Source: Castanea sativa
Lineage: Eukaryota; Streptophyta; Magnoliopsida; Fagales; Fagaceae
Length of the DNA: 64,000 nt
Direction: 5' to 3'
Assembly: GCF_040712315.1 (NCBI RefSeq)
Contig: NC_134017.1
Location: 2,448,001-2,512,000 of the forward strand
A program made the position numbers and the translations under genes. The notes under the pieces are model-generated. The model had not been told where the DNA came from and did not search any database. It saw only the letters and a program-made list of their open reading frames with translations. Positions within the stretch are counted from its first letter, which is position 1; the number at the start of each line of letters is the position of its first letter. Shown here piece after piece: positions 51,200-62,897 of this stretch.

Positions 51200-51646
51200 T
51201 GTATATTAGAGCATTTACATTTAGAGGGCTAAAAAATTTAACATTTAGCACCCTAACAAACTACTTTTATCTATTTCAGCATGAAATTTCACAATTCACC
51301 CTACATCATGTCTATTATTTTTTCACTCACTCCATCAAAATAATATAAGCAATCCATTAAAATAACATTAAACAAACAACCACAAAATTGTCATCAACAA
51401 CCACAAAACCAAGCAACCCACTAAACGACCTACAAAACCCCAACCCACCACCAGACTAACACCTAACAACCAACACCCATCTCAACGCCCTCCAACCAAT
51501 CTCTACCATGACCCATGATCATGCCACCAACAACGCCGATCTCAACGCCTCCAACCAATCTCCACTACTGCATATGCCAATCTTAACACCTCCAACTAAT
51601 CTCAATACCACGACCCATGCCGATCTCGACCACGGAGGCATTGGGG

Positions 51647-51709
<63 letters not shown>

Positions 51710-51995
51710 AAAATATAAAAACAAGTTGCTGTAGCGAGTAGACAAATTTTTTTAGGTTTGGCACCCCATATGTAGCACTTTTTTTGTGGTTTGGGATGCT
51801 CAAATAGCATTTTTAGTGATTAGCAATCGAAACACTAAAAAACCCCTAATTGCTATTTTACAACCCAAAAGCCTAAAAAACCCACTACATCTGGGTGGGC
51901 ATACTCAAATTTTTTTGCAACAAGAATTCTTTAATATAAAAACATTCTCTCTCTTCCCTATTATTTGCGTTAGATTTTATATTATATTATTTTAA
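51200..51995. other. probable decayed DNA-element sequence, no gene
   Basis: Starts near GAGCATTTACATTTAGAGGG and ends near GGGTGGGCATACTC, weakly resembling the ends of Harbinger-type elements. A long GA microsatellite sits inside, and the apparent ORFs on both strands come from it. The Tat element inserted just to the right. Confidence 0.35.
51649..51707. repeat. GA dinucleotide microsatellite, about 58 bases
   Basis: Longest simple repeat of the window: perfect GA units. Confidence 0.93.
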
Positions 51996-52002
51996 TGAGT
52001 TG

Positions 52003-52724
52003 TGTAAGCGCACAATTGCACCTGGACCCAAAGACAATTATGGGCTCAGGCCCAATGAGCCTTAAACAATGAAATTTGTAAAGTGTGGGTTTGAAATTTA
52101 ATTTAGAGGTACTGAGAACTTCATAACAGGTTAAGGAGTGAAGATACTTGTAAATAGTAGATGATAATTACAAAGGGACCTCTTCGGACGTAAGCCGAGG
52201 ACCACTTCTGTATTATTTCTCTTTCTTTCTTAAAGGTTACAATTCTTAATTTCTTTTTTGGTAACTGACCGATCCCCTTTTCTTTGGCCTTCACCCCCTT
52301 TAAATACTTCTTCCCTTGGTGCTTTATCCACGTGTTGCCCAAATCCTTCCTTACCCAGAAGGTTCAATTCTACTGTTCAGGGGTCACTTCCCCATTAATG
52401 CGGCCTGGGAGGTGGGCGCAGGGTCTTTAATGTAGAGGTAGCAGCCTTTTCCTAAGATATTTTTCTACCACCAGCGCCTCTAGAGGGTACAAGGATCCCC
52501 CTTTAACCAACAGTCCTTCTGGAACTCTGCCTTGATCATTCTAGCGAGACTCCAAGTCCTCCTGGGTCTATCCGAGGAGAAACTCATCCTCGGATGTATC
52601 CTCGGACCCTCAGTGCATGGACCGATTTGTAGTTTTAACAGGCTTTTTATCAAGAACAGGTTGGCCCTCATTGTTAGAGCCCAAAGACCCAAAAATGCCT
52701 ACTTGGGTTCCTTCACTCCCCACA
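52003..52724 (-). repeat. 3' LTR of the Tat element
   Basis: 722 bp. By eye it differs from the other LTR (61964-62686) at about 30 positions, nearly all transitions, so identity is roughly 95-96 percent. The insertion is therefore old enough to decay but not ancient. On the coding strand it has a TATA-like TATTTAAAGG near 52300. The motif TCCGAGGA recurs. Confidence 0.95.
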
Positions 52725-52738
52725 ATAGCCCCTTAAAA
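52725..52738 (-). promoter_or_regulatory. polypurine tract candidate
   Basis: Immediately upstream of the 3' LTR on the coding strand the sequence is TTTTAAGGGGCTAT. The purine core AAGGGG is short but correctly placed for plus-strand priming. Confidence 0.5.
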
Positions 52739-53226
52739 CTCTATTTTTCAACGTCCGAGGAGGAAAATAGGGTTTTGATCCAACGAGAACTTACCCCGCA
52801 CGTTTTGTAAATAACCGCGCGTGTGGAGATCGCTTCGTGTTCCAGAGGACGCCATTTGGCGGTTTGAATTTCAAAAATGCGCCCATTTATGACCGTAAGT
52901 TACACCTGGTTCCCCACGTTCAACGGTGAGATGAGCATCCAACGGCCCTTGTCGCTCCCCGAAAATTTGGCCGGACGGATGCAATTTCGAGGCCGCTTCC
53001 CGCACGTCATAACGCTTTGGAAACATGCGCCTTCATTTATTTCTCCAGAGCATAATCATATCAAAACATCAGTCGTTGCCTTTTCTTTGCAGAAAACTAT
53101 GGAAACTTGCATAACTTCAAACTCGTAAGTTCCTAATCTTTCTTTACTCCTTTCTCCTCGGATTTCATCCTCGGCTCCCTTCTTAACCATTCTCCTTCTT
53201 AAAACCCGCCCTTTCACCTCTTATAG

Positions 53227-55746
53227 ATGGGTAGATTTAAGTGTTTAGTTGACACCGCCGCTGGGATGGAAGGTTTTAGGGCTAAATACCACATCCCCAG
53301 CGACGTAGGTTTGAGATATTGTCCGGCAGAAGCCGTGGCCGGGTCTAGGAAAACGGGAGAGGTCATCATCCCTATGATTTCCTTCATAGAAGGTGGGATG
53401 ACCCTCCCAATGAGAAGCGTAACTGGGGAATACCTCTGTAACCACCGGTTGTGTCCTGACCAGTGCGCTCCCAACGTCTTTAGAGTTTTAGGGAGTGTCA
53501 ATGCTCTAAATGAGCAACTGGGATTAAACCTTACTTGGCATGACGTCGTTTTTATGTACGAATGCCACAAACTTACTAGGGTAGGCTATTACATCAAATC
53601 CCGCTCTAGCGTAGTTAGGTTGATTTCCTGTCTGCCCAAGTCCAATAAAGGCATGAAGGACGACTACCTCATCGCCTCAGGCAACTGGCACGACGGCCCC
53701 CACTGCCCAGTCGAGTGGGGAGATCCAGGTGTGACTCCTTAGGATCTAACTTCCCACCCCGTAGCTCCATCTAAACATCTTGAAATGTTCATTTACATTT
53801 ACTAAGCGTTTAACTTTAGTTTATTACATGTCCTACAAATCTGACCATGTTTGTCTGTTTTGGTGTCTTTCTTTGCAGATAAACAACACGTGCGCCCGCG
53901 CTTGAGCCATTGCAACGTTGCAGATTTGAACCGAGTGCTTCGCTCAGAGATTTTTGTGAGTGAAGACTTGCAGCTTCGGGCGGATCACTTGATATTAGGG
54001 TACGACCCTATATCCACAGACTTCCAGGAGATAGAGAACGCGATCGTCGTGGGTGACCGGAGACGTAGGCGAATTAACATAGCCAGGCCGCATTTCCTTG
54101 CCGACCATGACATTCCCGACGACCCCTACACAATCTTATACACGCAACCCCTCGCGGCAATTCCCCTCACAGCGCACTCTCAGGCAACCGCTATCCCAGA
54201 GGAGCAAGTGTCCTCATCGAACACGTTGGACGAGGAGATAGATCAGTTTCAACTCGAGGACGTCCAATGACCTCGTGGAAACCCGTTTGTCGTCCTCTCT
54301 GATGAGGAAGAAGAGCCCGCCGAGACCTCTGGGATCGCGGGCCTAGTGAGAGCACGTCCAGACGACAGCTTTATTGAAGAGGACATGGACGTGCTTAAGG
54401 GCCTCCTGACCACGAGAGGCGAAAGAGTTGCTAAGAAGGGAGCGAGGGGATCTTAAGCTCCCCTAGCCTTGCCACCACCCCCTCCTCCAGCCGACCCCAA
54501 GCCTCCTGCCGATGATCCGAAGAAGAAAAGGAAGGTGGAGGCCGAGGGGGCTGGTGGCGAGAAGCAGAAAAAGCTGAAACAGCAGCCACCGCAGGCTCAG
54601 CAGCAGAAGCTGGACAAGGGCAAAGGGCGCGCCCGTTCAGTTGAAAGTGGGGAGATCAGAGACATGGCCGAGGTGCGCCGAGCACCGGCTATGTGGTCTC
54701 CCGAACTAAGACTGGATGGAGCGCCAATTCCCCTCCAGTCTAACATCAGGGCGTTCCAACAAGGCCATGCCCTCCACCTGGCCGATGCGTTGGAGCGCCC
54801 ACTTCTGCTGCCCAAGGACATGGAAGCCTTGGAAAAAATGAGCCAGCCTCAGCTGTTCCTTTCTTTGAAAAGGGACTTAGCTCTGGTAAGCTTCACTTCA
54901 TACTTGTATTCTTAGGGTTATTTATAAATTTCGTACTATATTTTAACCCCCTAACATTTATCGCAGGCCATTCAAGAAGTTTTCGCTGCCGAGAAGTTCG
55001 TGGAGGATTCTCGGAAGCGAGCTGGAGTGGAGCAGGAAATAAGGCAAGAGACAGAAAAGTCCCTATGCCAGGCCCTGACGGAGAATGGAAAGCTCACCTT
55101 TCAGCTGGCCGATCTGAAGAGAGAGAAGGATGGTGCCGAAGCCAGTCTGAAAACAATGAAGAATCAAGTGGAGGGGCAACGTAAGCTTCTTCACCAAAAG
55201 GATGACGAGCTCTCCCAAGCCCAACGGGCACGCTCTGACTTGGAGAAGGAGCTTGCGCGGATGAAGGAGGAAGCTCGCACCTACAAGCACTCACTGGAGG
55301 CTGCGAAGCAAGCCAGCTATCAAGAGGGAGTGGCTGCAACACAGGACCAGCTGACAGAAGCTTTCGCGGCCTTGTGCCGAGAATATTGTCAGCAAGTCTG
55401 GGGAGAGGCCTTAAACGTAGCAGGGGTTCCTCAAGCTTCCGAGCTGAGGAAGCCCGAGAACGTTTGGCTTCCCCTTAACATACAGGAGATAGAAGACACT
55501 CTTGTTGTTGCCTCTCTTGCCCTTCCTCCCGTGGTGCCAGAACTCGTTCTTGATCCTACAGAATCTGAAGGTTCCCATAAAGAGAAGGACGGGTGTGGAG
55601 GTGTCGAGAAGGAGCAAAGCCAGAATGCGGAGCCCCTCATTCTTTCAACAGACAAAGGGAAACAAGTCTTGTCTACCTTTGAGTTGGAGTTGAAGAGCAC
55701 CGAAGCTGGCAGCACCTCCCTCCAAGACCCCCCTCCCAAAGCTTAG
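53227..55746 (+). pseudogene. spliced antisense gene of the Tat element (aORF)
   Basis: Lies between integrase and the 3' LTR on the strand opposite gag-pol. Exons 53227-53728, 53879-54885 and 54967-55746 have GT-AG borders (CCAG/GTGTGA..TTTGCAG; CTG/GTAAGC..TCGCAG) and joining phases. The first exon begins MGRFKCLVDTAAGMEGF and has a globular, Cys/His-containing region (EYLCNHRLCPDQC; LGLNLTWHDVVFMYECHKL) reminiscent of the Pfam 'putative gypsy type transposon' family. Exon 2 ends in a Pro/Lys-rich linker with an NLS-like KKKRKVEAE. Exon 3 is a long coiled coil (about 55000-55380). TGA 54268-54270 and TAA 54454-54456 interrupt exon 2. Function is unknown; related Tat elements carry such ORFs. 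Confidence 0.8.
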
Positions 55747-56592
55747 GGCCTAGCATAGGACTTTTCTGTATTTTCCCATTTTTCATATGATGATGTATTC
55801 CATTTATAATTAATGAAGAACAGTTTTATTCAATTTCCATCCGAGTTATATTTATTTCACTTTGTCCTTTTTATGCTTGTCATGAAAGTTTTACTAACAC
55901 ATAGCCAAAGACAAAACGGAACAAACAAGTCTAACTCTAGCAGTTGAACAATTATAACCTTTAAAAAGCCATGCGCATATTTGCTTTGTAGAGTGAAACA
56001 TTCAAGAACCTGACAAAAACTAACTTAGTTTGGATATTATACAATGCCTTAGTTAGAAAACCCACATGATGGTTAAACTTTGTAATCTGAGATATCAATT
56101 TTAGTAGAATGTAAGGTCCGAGGACCATTCCTTACAAAATTTTTGTTTAACACTTAAAGATATAAAACTTAAAATCCAATTTAACAACTGGTAAGATATT
56201 GATTTCCACAAAGTGTGTGATAAGAATAAGAACAGCGACTAAGATTCTGTTTGATACTTAAGAACAAATGATAAGACATAACTAAGGCTCTGTTTAACAA
56301 ATGATAAGATATCAATTTCCACAAGGTTTGTGGTCCGAGGACCATACTTAACCAAGTTTCTGTTTGATACTTAGGAATAATAACCTCAAATGTTAATTTC
56401 TCCAAAGTAGAAGGTCCGAGGACCCGGCATAACTAAGGTTCTGTTTAACAAATGATAAGATATCAATTTCCACAAGGTTTGTGGTCCGAGGACCATACTT
56501 AACCAAGTTTCTGTTTGATACTTAGGAATAATAACTGTAAGCCCCTAATGTATTCACAACTTTGAACTGCTAACCAACAAAAGCACCTTTTA
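55747..56592. other. region between the aORF and integrase ends
   Basis: Two genes converge here: the antisense gene ends at 55746 and integrase at 56593. The stretch is AT-rich and non-coding apart from the tandem repeats at 56105-56536, and holds the expected 3' ends of both transcripts. Confidence 0.6.
56280..56536. repeat. tandem repeat in the Tat 3' untranslated region, 151 bp period
   Basis: Two near-identical 105 bp blocks (56280-56384, 56431-56536) run from AACTAAGG-TCTGTTTAAC through GTGGTCCGAGGACCATAC to CTTAGGAATAATAAC. A weaker relative precedes them (56105-56275). GGTCCGAGGACC recurs in each unit. Confidence 0.85.
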
Positions 56593-57735
56593 TTAATAAT
56601 AATACCTTCGAAGGTTATTTACATTCCATGGGCGTTGTACAATTCTTTCATCTAGGTCAGCTAGTCGATACGACCCTACGCCTGCTACTGAGACAATGCG
56701 ATAGGGCCCTTCCCAGTTTGGTCCTAGCTTACCCCAAGTTGGGTTCTTAGCAGTGCCCATAACTTTTCTTAGTACGAGATCTCTAGGTGCGAGTGGCCTC
56801 AGCTTCACGTGGGCATCATATCTCCGCTTTAGCTTCTGTTGATAATAAGCCATTTGGACCATAGCTGCCTCGCGCCGTTCCTCAACTAAATCCAGGTCTT
56901 TCTCTAGGAGGCCATCGTTATTCTCTGGGCTAAAAGAACTCGTCTTTAGGGTGGGGAAACCAGATTCCAGAGGTATCACCGCCTCGGCTCCATAAGTCAT
57001 AGAGAATGGAGTTTCTCCAGTGGACCTGCGCGGTGTAGTCCGATACGTCCACAGAACGTGTGGTAGTTCTTCTATCCATCTACCTTTCGCATCGTCCAAC
57101 CTTTTCTTGAGCCCACTGACTATGACCTTTTTAACGGTCTCGGCTTGCCCATTTCCCTGTGGATAAGCTGGGGTGGAGTATCTATTTATGATGCCCATAT
57201 CACCACAATATTTCCTAAAAGCCTTCCTGTCGAATTGAACGCCATTGTTCGAAATAAGTGTGTGTGGTACACCGAATTTGGTGATGATGTTTTTCTAAAC
57301 AAACTTCCTGGAATCAACGTCTCTGATATTGGCTAAGGGCTCAGCCTCGACCCATTTAGTGAAGTAGTCGGTCCCCACGAGCAGCCATCTTTTGTTTCCT
57401 GCAGCCCTCGGAAATGGCCCCACTATGTCCAATCCCCATTGTGCGAAAGGCCAAGGACTGGAGAGAGGGTTGAGAACCCCTCCAGGTTAATGAATATTAG
57501 GGGCGAACCTCTGGCATTGATCACATTTTTTGGCATAGTCCTGAGCCTCCCTCTGCATATTGGGCCACCAATAACCCTGAGTCAGGGCTCTATGGGCTAA
57601 GGACCTTCCCCCAGTGTGGCTCCCACAAATCCCTTCATGCAGTTCTTCTAGAAGCGCTTCCGTTGATTCAGGGTGCACACATAACAAGTATGGTCCTGAG
57701 AAGGATCGTTTATACAGTTTCTGATCCTCGGACAA
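56593..57735 (-). pseudogene. integrase of the Tat element
   Basis: In the same frame as RT. The N-terminal HHCC zinc finger is intact (H-E-GICGSH then KKCDQCQRF, 57540-57650). The core starts QWGLDIVGPFP (first Asp near 57420) and has FTKWVEAEPL. The second catalytic site reads LISNNGVQFD, where the usual Asp is Asn, fitting a G to A change. The third has GNGQAETV with the Glu present. Stops interrupt at 57487-57489 and 57295-57297. The last 201 codons (RYSTPAYPQ; WTYRTTPRRSTGETPFSM; TYGAEAV; W-GPYRI) are open to 56593. No chromodomain, as expected for Tat. Confidence 0.9.
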
Positions 57736-59720
57736 CTAGAAACGTGGCGCCTTTTGACGAATCTTATCTACTTCAGACTTGTCCTTAGGAAGGATGTCAT
57801 TCTTAAGAAAAGATATCACCGGGTCAATCCAACTAGGTCCAGGCCTTATCAGATGGATGCGAGCCGCATTGACAGCGGTAAGAGTTGGCTCTAGCAAATC
57901 CTCTACGAGGATGATCCTGGGCAAACCCTGAGCCGAAAACGTTGCTAACGTTGCCAAAGAATCTGCATGGGTGTTCCCACTTCTAGAAACATGAGATAAG
58001 ACGAAAGAATCAAGTTTAGCTTGCTGACGTTTGACCTGGGCCAAGTATTCTTGCATTCTCGGATCCCTAGCCTTCATGGTCCCCGTGACTTGGCCGACCA
58101 CTAACTGAGAATCCGAGAACACATGAACTTCCTTTCCACCCATCCTATGTACCATGTTCATGCCCACCAAGACTGCTTCGTACTCGGCCTCATTATTAGT
58201 AGCCGAGAATGCCAGTCTTAGAGATTTTTCGAAGACAATTCCCTCAGGGGATATCAGGACAAGTCCAACACCAGACCCTCTCTGATTAGCTGCCCCATCC
58301 ACATACACTTTCCAAGTCGGAGGTGCTGCGGCTGTGATCACACCAACTGATTTTCCATCCATGTGTGCTTCCTTCAGAGTTTCTTCTAGCAATGGTTCGG
58401 CAAACTCTGCCACCAAATCAGCAAGGACCTGGCCTTTTACCGAGGTGCGAGGCATGTATTTAATGTCAAAGGCTCCCAGAATGATTCCCCACTTAGCCAC
58501 CCTGCCAGAGTAGTCGGCACTGCGTAACATTGCCTTGAGGGGCAATTGGCTCAGAACCACCACAATGTGGGACTGGAAATAATGAGGAAGCTTCCGCGTG
58601 GCATGAACTATGGCCAGAAGTGCTTTCTCCAAGAGTAGATAGCGCACCTCGGCCTCATTCAAGGACTTACTGACGTAGTAGACCGGTCTTTGCACCCCGC
58701 TTTCATCCCTTATGAGGACCAAGCTGACGGCGTGAACGGCTACTGCCAAATATGCAAACAGGACCTCGTCCACTTCGGGGCGAGATAAAATGGGCGGCCG
58801 AGAAAGATATTGCTTAAGTTGTTGGAAGGCTAACACGCAATCCTCGGTCCATTGAAACCCCTTCCACTTATTCAACAATTGGAAGAAAGGACGGCACCGG
58901 TCGGCTGACCGAGATATAAATCTGCTAAGCGCGGCGATCATTCCGGTCAACTTTTGGACCTCTTTTGGGTTTCGAGGTGGCTGTAGGTCCTTAATAGCTT
59001 TGACTTGTGCCGGGTTTACCTCTATACCTCTATGAGTAACCATATAACCCAGGAACTTTCCGGAACCCACGCCAAAGGAACACTTTGCGGCGTTAAGGCG
59101 CAGCTTGTGCTTCCTAAGCACCTGAAAGGTGTCGGCCAAATCTTTAATGTGTGAGGGTATGGCTTTACTCTTTACCACCATATCATCTATGTATACCTCA
59201 ATGGTCTTCCCAAGTTGCTGTTCGAACATTCTGGTCATCATTCTTTGATAGGTAGCCCCAGCATTCTTCAACCCAAACGGCATGACCTTGTAGTGATAGT
59301 TCCCTGTTGGAGTAATGAAAGCAGTTTTCTCTTGATCCTCCAATGCCAATGGTATCTGATGGTAACCCTGGAAGGCATCCAAAAAACTCATACGAGGATG
59401 TCCGACAGTGGCGTCCACAAGCTGATCAATACGCGGCATTGGGAACGAATCCTTCGGGCAGGCCTTGTTTAAATCCGTGAAGTCCATACATACTCTCCAC
59501 GCTTCACTCTTCTATTTGACCACAATCGTATGCGCCAACCATTCGGGGTAGAAAACTTCTTTAATAGCCCCAGCCCTCTTGAGTTTGAGCACTTCCTCTT
59601 TGACAGCCTCGGAATGTTCCTTGGAAGAACGCCGAGGTGGTTGCCTTCTCGGAACAATGGCGGGGTTGACATTCAAATGATGACAAATGAAGCTCGGGTC
59701 TTCGCCCGGAGCCTCATAAG
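57736..59720 (-). pseudogene. pol: reverse transcriptase plus two RNase H domains (Tat pol)
   Basis: The frame changes near 59723, consistent with loss of one base or four bases, and TAG at 59512-59514 interrupts the RT fingers. From 59487 there are 583 open codons. RT motifs are FTDLNKACPKDSFPMPRID, MSFLDAFQGYHQIPL, FGLKNAGATYQRMM and the catalytic YIDDMVVKS. The standard RNase H region follows (VYYVSKSLNEAEVRYLLLEK; YMPRTSVKGQVLADLVAEF). Then comes a second, archaeal-type RNase H with its four acidic sites (VYVDGAANQRGSG; NNEAEYEAV; VFSDSQLVVGQV; GNTHADSLA). TAG at 57736-57738 ends it, probably a tryptophan codon changed by G to A. The dual RNase H is diagnostic for Tat. Confidence 0.93.
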
Positions 59721-59903
59721 GGTCCCACGCACATCAATGTTGTCTTTCAGAAACTCCAACAAATCCATCTTCTCCTGGTGTGGCAAGCGTATGCCAACTT
59801 GGAAGAACCTCTTAAGGTCATCCGCTATCAAAAACTTCTCTAAACCCTCACAAAGAGCCTCCTCTTTTGTCACCGCCCCAGGTGCATCCGGAGCTGTTAA
59901 TTG

Positions 59904-60659
59904 CTATGAGTCTTTGATGATCAAAGCCGATGACTCAGCTTCTGTCTGATGAAGCACTGCGGCCGATATGCATTGCCTGGCCACCGATTGGCTGCCGAGG
60001 ATCTCTTCAACATATTCCCCCGAGGGGAATTTAACCTTAACATGCAAGGTAGAGGAGACAGCACCCAAAGCGTGCAGCCATGGCCTAGCAAGGATGGCCG
60101 TATATGGGGAATACGCGTCAACCACAATGAAATCCACCTCGACCGTTTCTGAGCCAGATTGAACGGGCAAACGAATCTGTCCCTTCGGTACAACGGCTTT
60201 TCCTTCAAAGCTTATAAGTGGCGAATCATAAGGAGTAAGATCTTCCAGCTTCAACCTTAGCCCCTTAAATAGATCAGGGTACATGATATCTGCACCGCTG
60301 CCTTGATCAATCATCACCCTTCTCACGTCATAATTCCCTATCCTAAGAGTGACCACAAGAGTATTGTCATGGGGTTGGATGGTCCCAACCTTATCCTCCT
60401 CGGAAAATCCCAAGACGGGCAAATTCACCCTCAACCTCTTCGGCCTACAGCCTACCTCTTCGACTTGAGGATGCGAAACTGCCATTACCCTGGTGGGGCA
60501 TGAACCGGTCCGGCCAGGCGCAGCAAAGATAACGTTAATGGTTCCCAACGCCGGCCGAGATTGATTGTTTTTCTGATTATTTGAGCTGGACTGACTGCCT
60601 TGCCCTTTAGGTTGATAAAGGTGCTGCTTCAGTTTTCCTTCACTAACAAGCTGCTCCAA
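59904..60659 (-). pseudogene. aspartic protease region of the Tat polyprotein
   Basis: In the same frame as gag and directly after its stop. The active site is VMIDQGSGADIMY, the D-Q/T-G-S type of retroelement aspartic proteases, followed by the usual YDSPLISFEGKAVVPKGQI strand region and AILARPWLHALGAV. It ends at TAG 59904-59906, probably a glutamine codon lost by C to T. The frame continues to about 59723, where it shifts. Confidence 0.85.
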
Positions 60660-60665
60660 ATGGTT

Positions 60666-61916
60666 TCAAAGGGTCCGGCAGTTCTTGGTAGTATGGCCTA
60701 CGTCCTGATGGTACTGACAAAAGAGATTCTGATTCCTCTTTGCAGGGTCCCCCGCCATCTTACTAGGCCACCTGAAGTAGGGCTCTTTACGGACTTTCTC
60801 TAGTAACTGGTGTACAGGTTCTCGGAACACAGTATTTACGGTCTGAGGGAGTGCTGAGCCAGACTGCCCCGTATAATCTCTTCTCGGCTTGTTGTTGTGG
60901 TATCTGTCCGACCTGAAATCCCTTTTCTCCTGCGGGATAACCTTCTCCTTACCCTTTCTTTGTTGCTGGTCCTCCTCTACCCTTTTGTATTCATTAATAC
61001 GATCCATGAGGCGACGTATGCTGCGGACGGGCTTTTTGGTCAAGGATTTCCTCAAGTCGTGATCAGTAGGAAGGCCTACCTTAAAGGTATTGAGTGCCAC
61101 CTTATCAAAATCACCATCTATCTCATTAAACATCTCCCAATACCGGTCGGAATATGCTTTCAACGTCTCGCCTTCCCTCATGGCCATGGATAACAGTGAG
61201 TCCAATGGTCGAGGCACTCTACTACATGTGATAAACCGCGATGCAAATGCTCTAGTAAGCTCCCCAAACGAACCTACAGACCCCGATTTAAGGCCGTTGA
61301 ACCACCTCATAGCAACAGGTCCCAAACTAAAGGGGAAAACTTTACACATCAGGGTCTCATTATGAGAGTGCACCACCATCCTCTGGTTAAAGTGACTCAC
61401 GTACTCCACCGGATCAGTCCGACCATTGTAGATGGTAAAGGTGGGCTGGGTGAACCTCCTGGGGAGCCTCCCCTTCTCAATCCTTCGTGAGAGTGGCGAT
61501 TTAGAGAGTTGGTGCAACGCCCGACTCATAGCATCGTTCCCCAAGCCCCTAGAAGGGAGTTTCTTGTGCTTGCGAGCCGGCGGGTCGTCCTCCTCACAAG
61601 AGGACGTTGCGCTGGGGGGCGACCATGACCTCAAGCTGTAACTACTTCCCCGGACCTCCACTGAAGAAGGATTAGATGAGGACGGTGAATGCTTGCGTCT
61701 GACGCGGCGCAGTTTCCTTTTCAAATGATTAATCTCCTTCTGCATGGCCTTAGCACCATCCTCATGGGTGGTGCTGCCCCCGCCATGAGTATGGCTCGCT
61801 CTAGGGTATTCCGTATGAACGCTTCCCTCTCGATCCCTTCGACGCTCAAGACGCTCGAAAAGATCCTCAGGTTGTGATCCTTGAGACTCTGCATGGTGTG
61901 AGCCTAGGCCTGCCAT
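60666..61916 (-). pseudogene. gag: gag (capsid/nucleocapsid) of the Tat element
   Basis: 416 codons from MAGLGSHHAESQ. An acidic and arginine-rich N-terminus (LKRKLRRVRRKH) precedes the retrotransposon gag domain (FTIYNGRTDPVEYVSHFNQ; MRWFNGLKSGSVGSFGEL; FKVGLPTDHDLRKSL). A single zinc knuckle-like C-QYH-GHTTKNC lies at the end. TGA at 60666-60668 interrupts the frame, which then continues into protease. The polyprotein is expected to read through here, so the stop is probably a mutation; a CGA to TGA change would explain it. Confidence 0.9.
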
Positions 61917-61943
61917 AGTATCCCAGCTTCTTCTAGACTAGAT

Positions 61944-61961
61944 TCCCCACAGACGGCGCCA
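61944..61961 (-). promoter_or_regulatory. primer binding site, tRNA-Asp-like
   Basis: On the minus strand, two bases after the LTR end, it reads TGGCGCCGTCTGTGGGGA. The first nine bases match the complement of the 3' end of plant tRNA-Asp, as used by many Tat elements; the later part matches partly. Confidence 0.75.
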
Positions 61962-61963
61962 AT

Positions 61964-62686
61964 TGTAAGCGCACAATTGCACCTGGACCCAAAGACAATT
62001 ATGGGCTCAGGCCCAATGAGCCTTAAACAATGAAATTTGTAGAGTATGGGTTTGAAATCTAATTTAGAGGTACTGAGAACTTCATAACAGGCTAAGGAGT
62101 GAAGATACTTGTAAATAGTAAATGATGATTGCAAAGGGACCTCCTCGGACGTAAGCCGAGGACCACTTCTGTATTATTTCTCTTTCTCTCTTAAAGGTTA
62201 CAATTCTTAATTTCTTTCTTGGTCACTGACTGATCCCCTTTTCTTTGGCCTTCACCCCCTTTAAATACTTCTTCCCTTGGTGCTTTATCCACGTGTTGCC
62301 CAAATTCTTCCTTGCCTAGAAGGTTCAATTCTACTGTTCAGGGGTCACTTCCCCATTAATGCGGCCTGGGAGGTGGGTGCAGGGTCTTTAATGTGGAGGT
62401 AGCAGCCTTTTCCTAAGATATTTTTCTACCACCGGCGCCTCTAGAGGGTTAAGGGATCCCCCCTTTAACCAATAGTTCTTCTGAAACTCTGCCTTGATCA
62501 TTCTAGCGAGACTCCAAGTCCTCCTGGGTCTATCCGAGGAGAAACTCATCCTCGGATGTATCCTCGGACCCTCAGTGCATGGGCCGATTTGTAGTTTTAA
62601 CAGGTTTTTTATCAAGAACAGGTTGGCCCTCCTTGTTAGAGCCCAAAGGTCCAAAAATGCCTACTTGGGTCCCTTCACTCCCCACA
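61964..62686 (-). repeat. 5' LTR of the Tat element
   Basis: 723 bp, partner of 52003-52724. As the upstream LTR it would supply the promoter for gag-pol on the minus strand, with the same TATA-like sequence near 62263. It ends in GCGCTTACA next to the primer site. Confidence 0.95.
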
Positions 62687-62691
62687 AGTTG

Positions 62692-62853
62692 TATGTAAAA
62701 ATAGAAATTGAAATGTAGGGTGTTTTATAAAGTGAGTTGGTATAATAAATAAAGTAGGTTTTTAGATGGTAAAATACCAACTTTTATACCATCCCCAATG
62801 CTAGTACTCGAGTTATAATATAATAATAAGCTTTGTACCTGAATCGTGGTGTT

Positions 62854-62897
<44 letters not shown>

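Larger units (their letters stand above)
52003..62686 (-). mobile_element. full-length Ty3/gypsy retrotransposon, Tat lineage
   Basis: 10.68 kb, flanked by the 5 bp duplication AGTTG (51998-52002 and 62687-62691). LTRs lie at 52003-52724 and 61964-62686, both TGTAAGCG..CCCACA on the plus strand. The coding strand is minus, so 61964-62686 is the 5' LTR. Order along the element: 5' LTR, tRNA-Asp-like primer site, gag, protease, reverse transcriptase, RNase H, second RNase H, integrase, tandem repeats, a spliced gene on the opposite strand, polypurine tract, 3' LTR. The second (archaeal-type) RNase H after the standard one, and an extra gene between pol and the 3' LTR, are hallmarks of the Tat clade (Retand/Grande/Ogre relatives). 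Stops and a frameshift in gag-pol make it non-autonomous today. Confidence 0.95.

Noticed and set aside
51508..51810. Ser-Leu or Arg-Glu repeat ORFs
   Set aside because: Produced by the GA microsatellite.
55063..55739. minus-strand ORFs under the antisense gene
   Set aside because: Shadows of the coiled-coil exon; composition mirrors the real frame.
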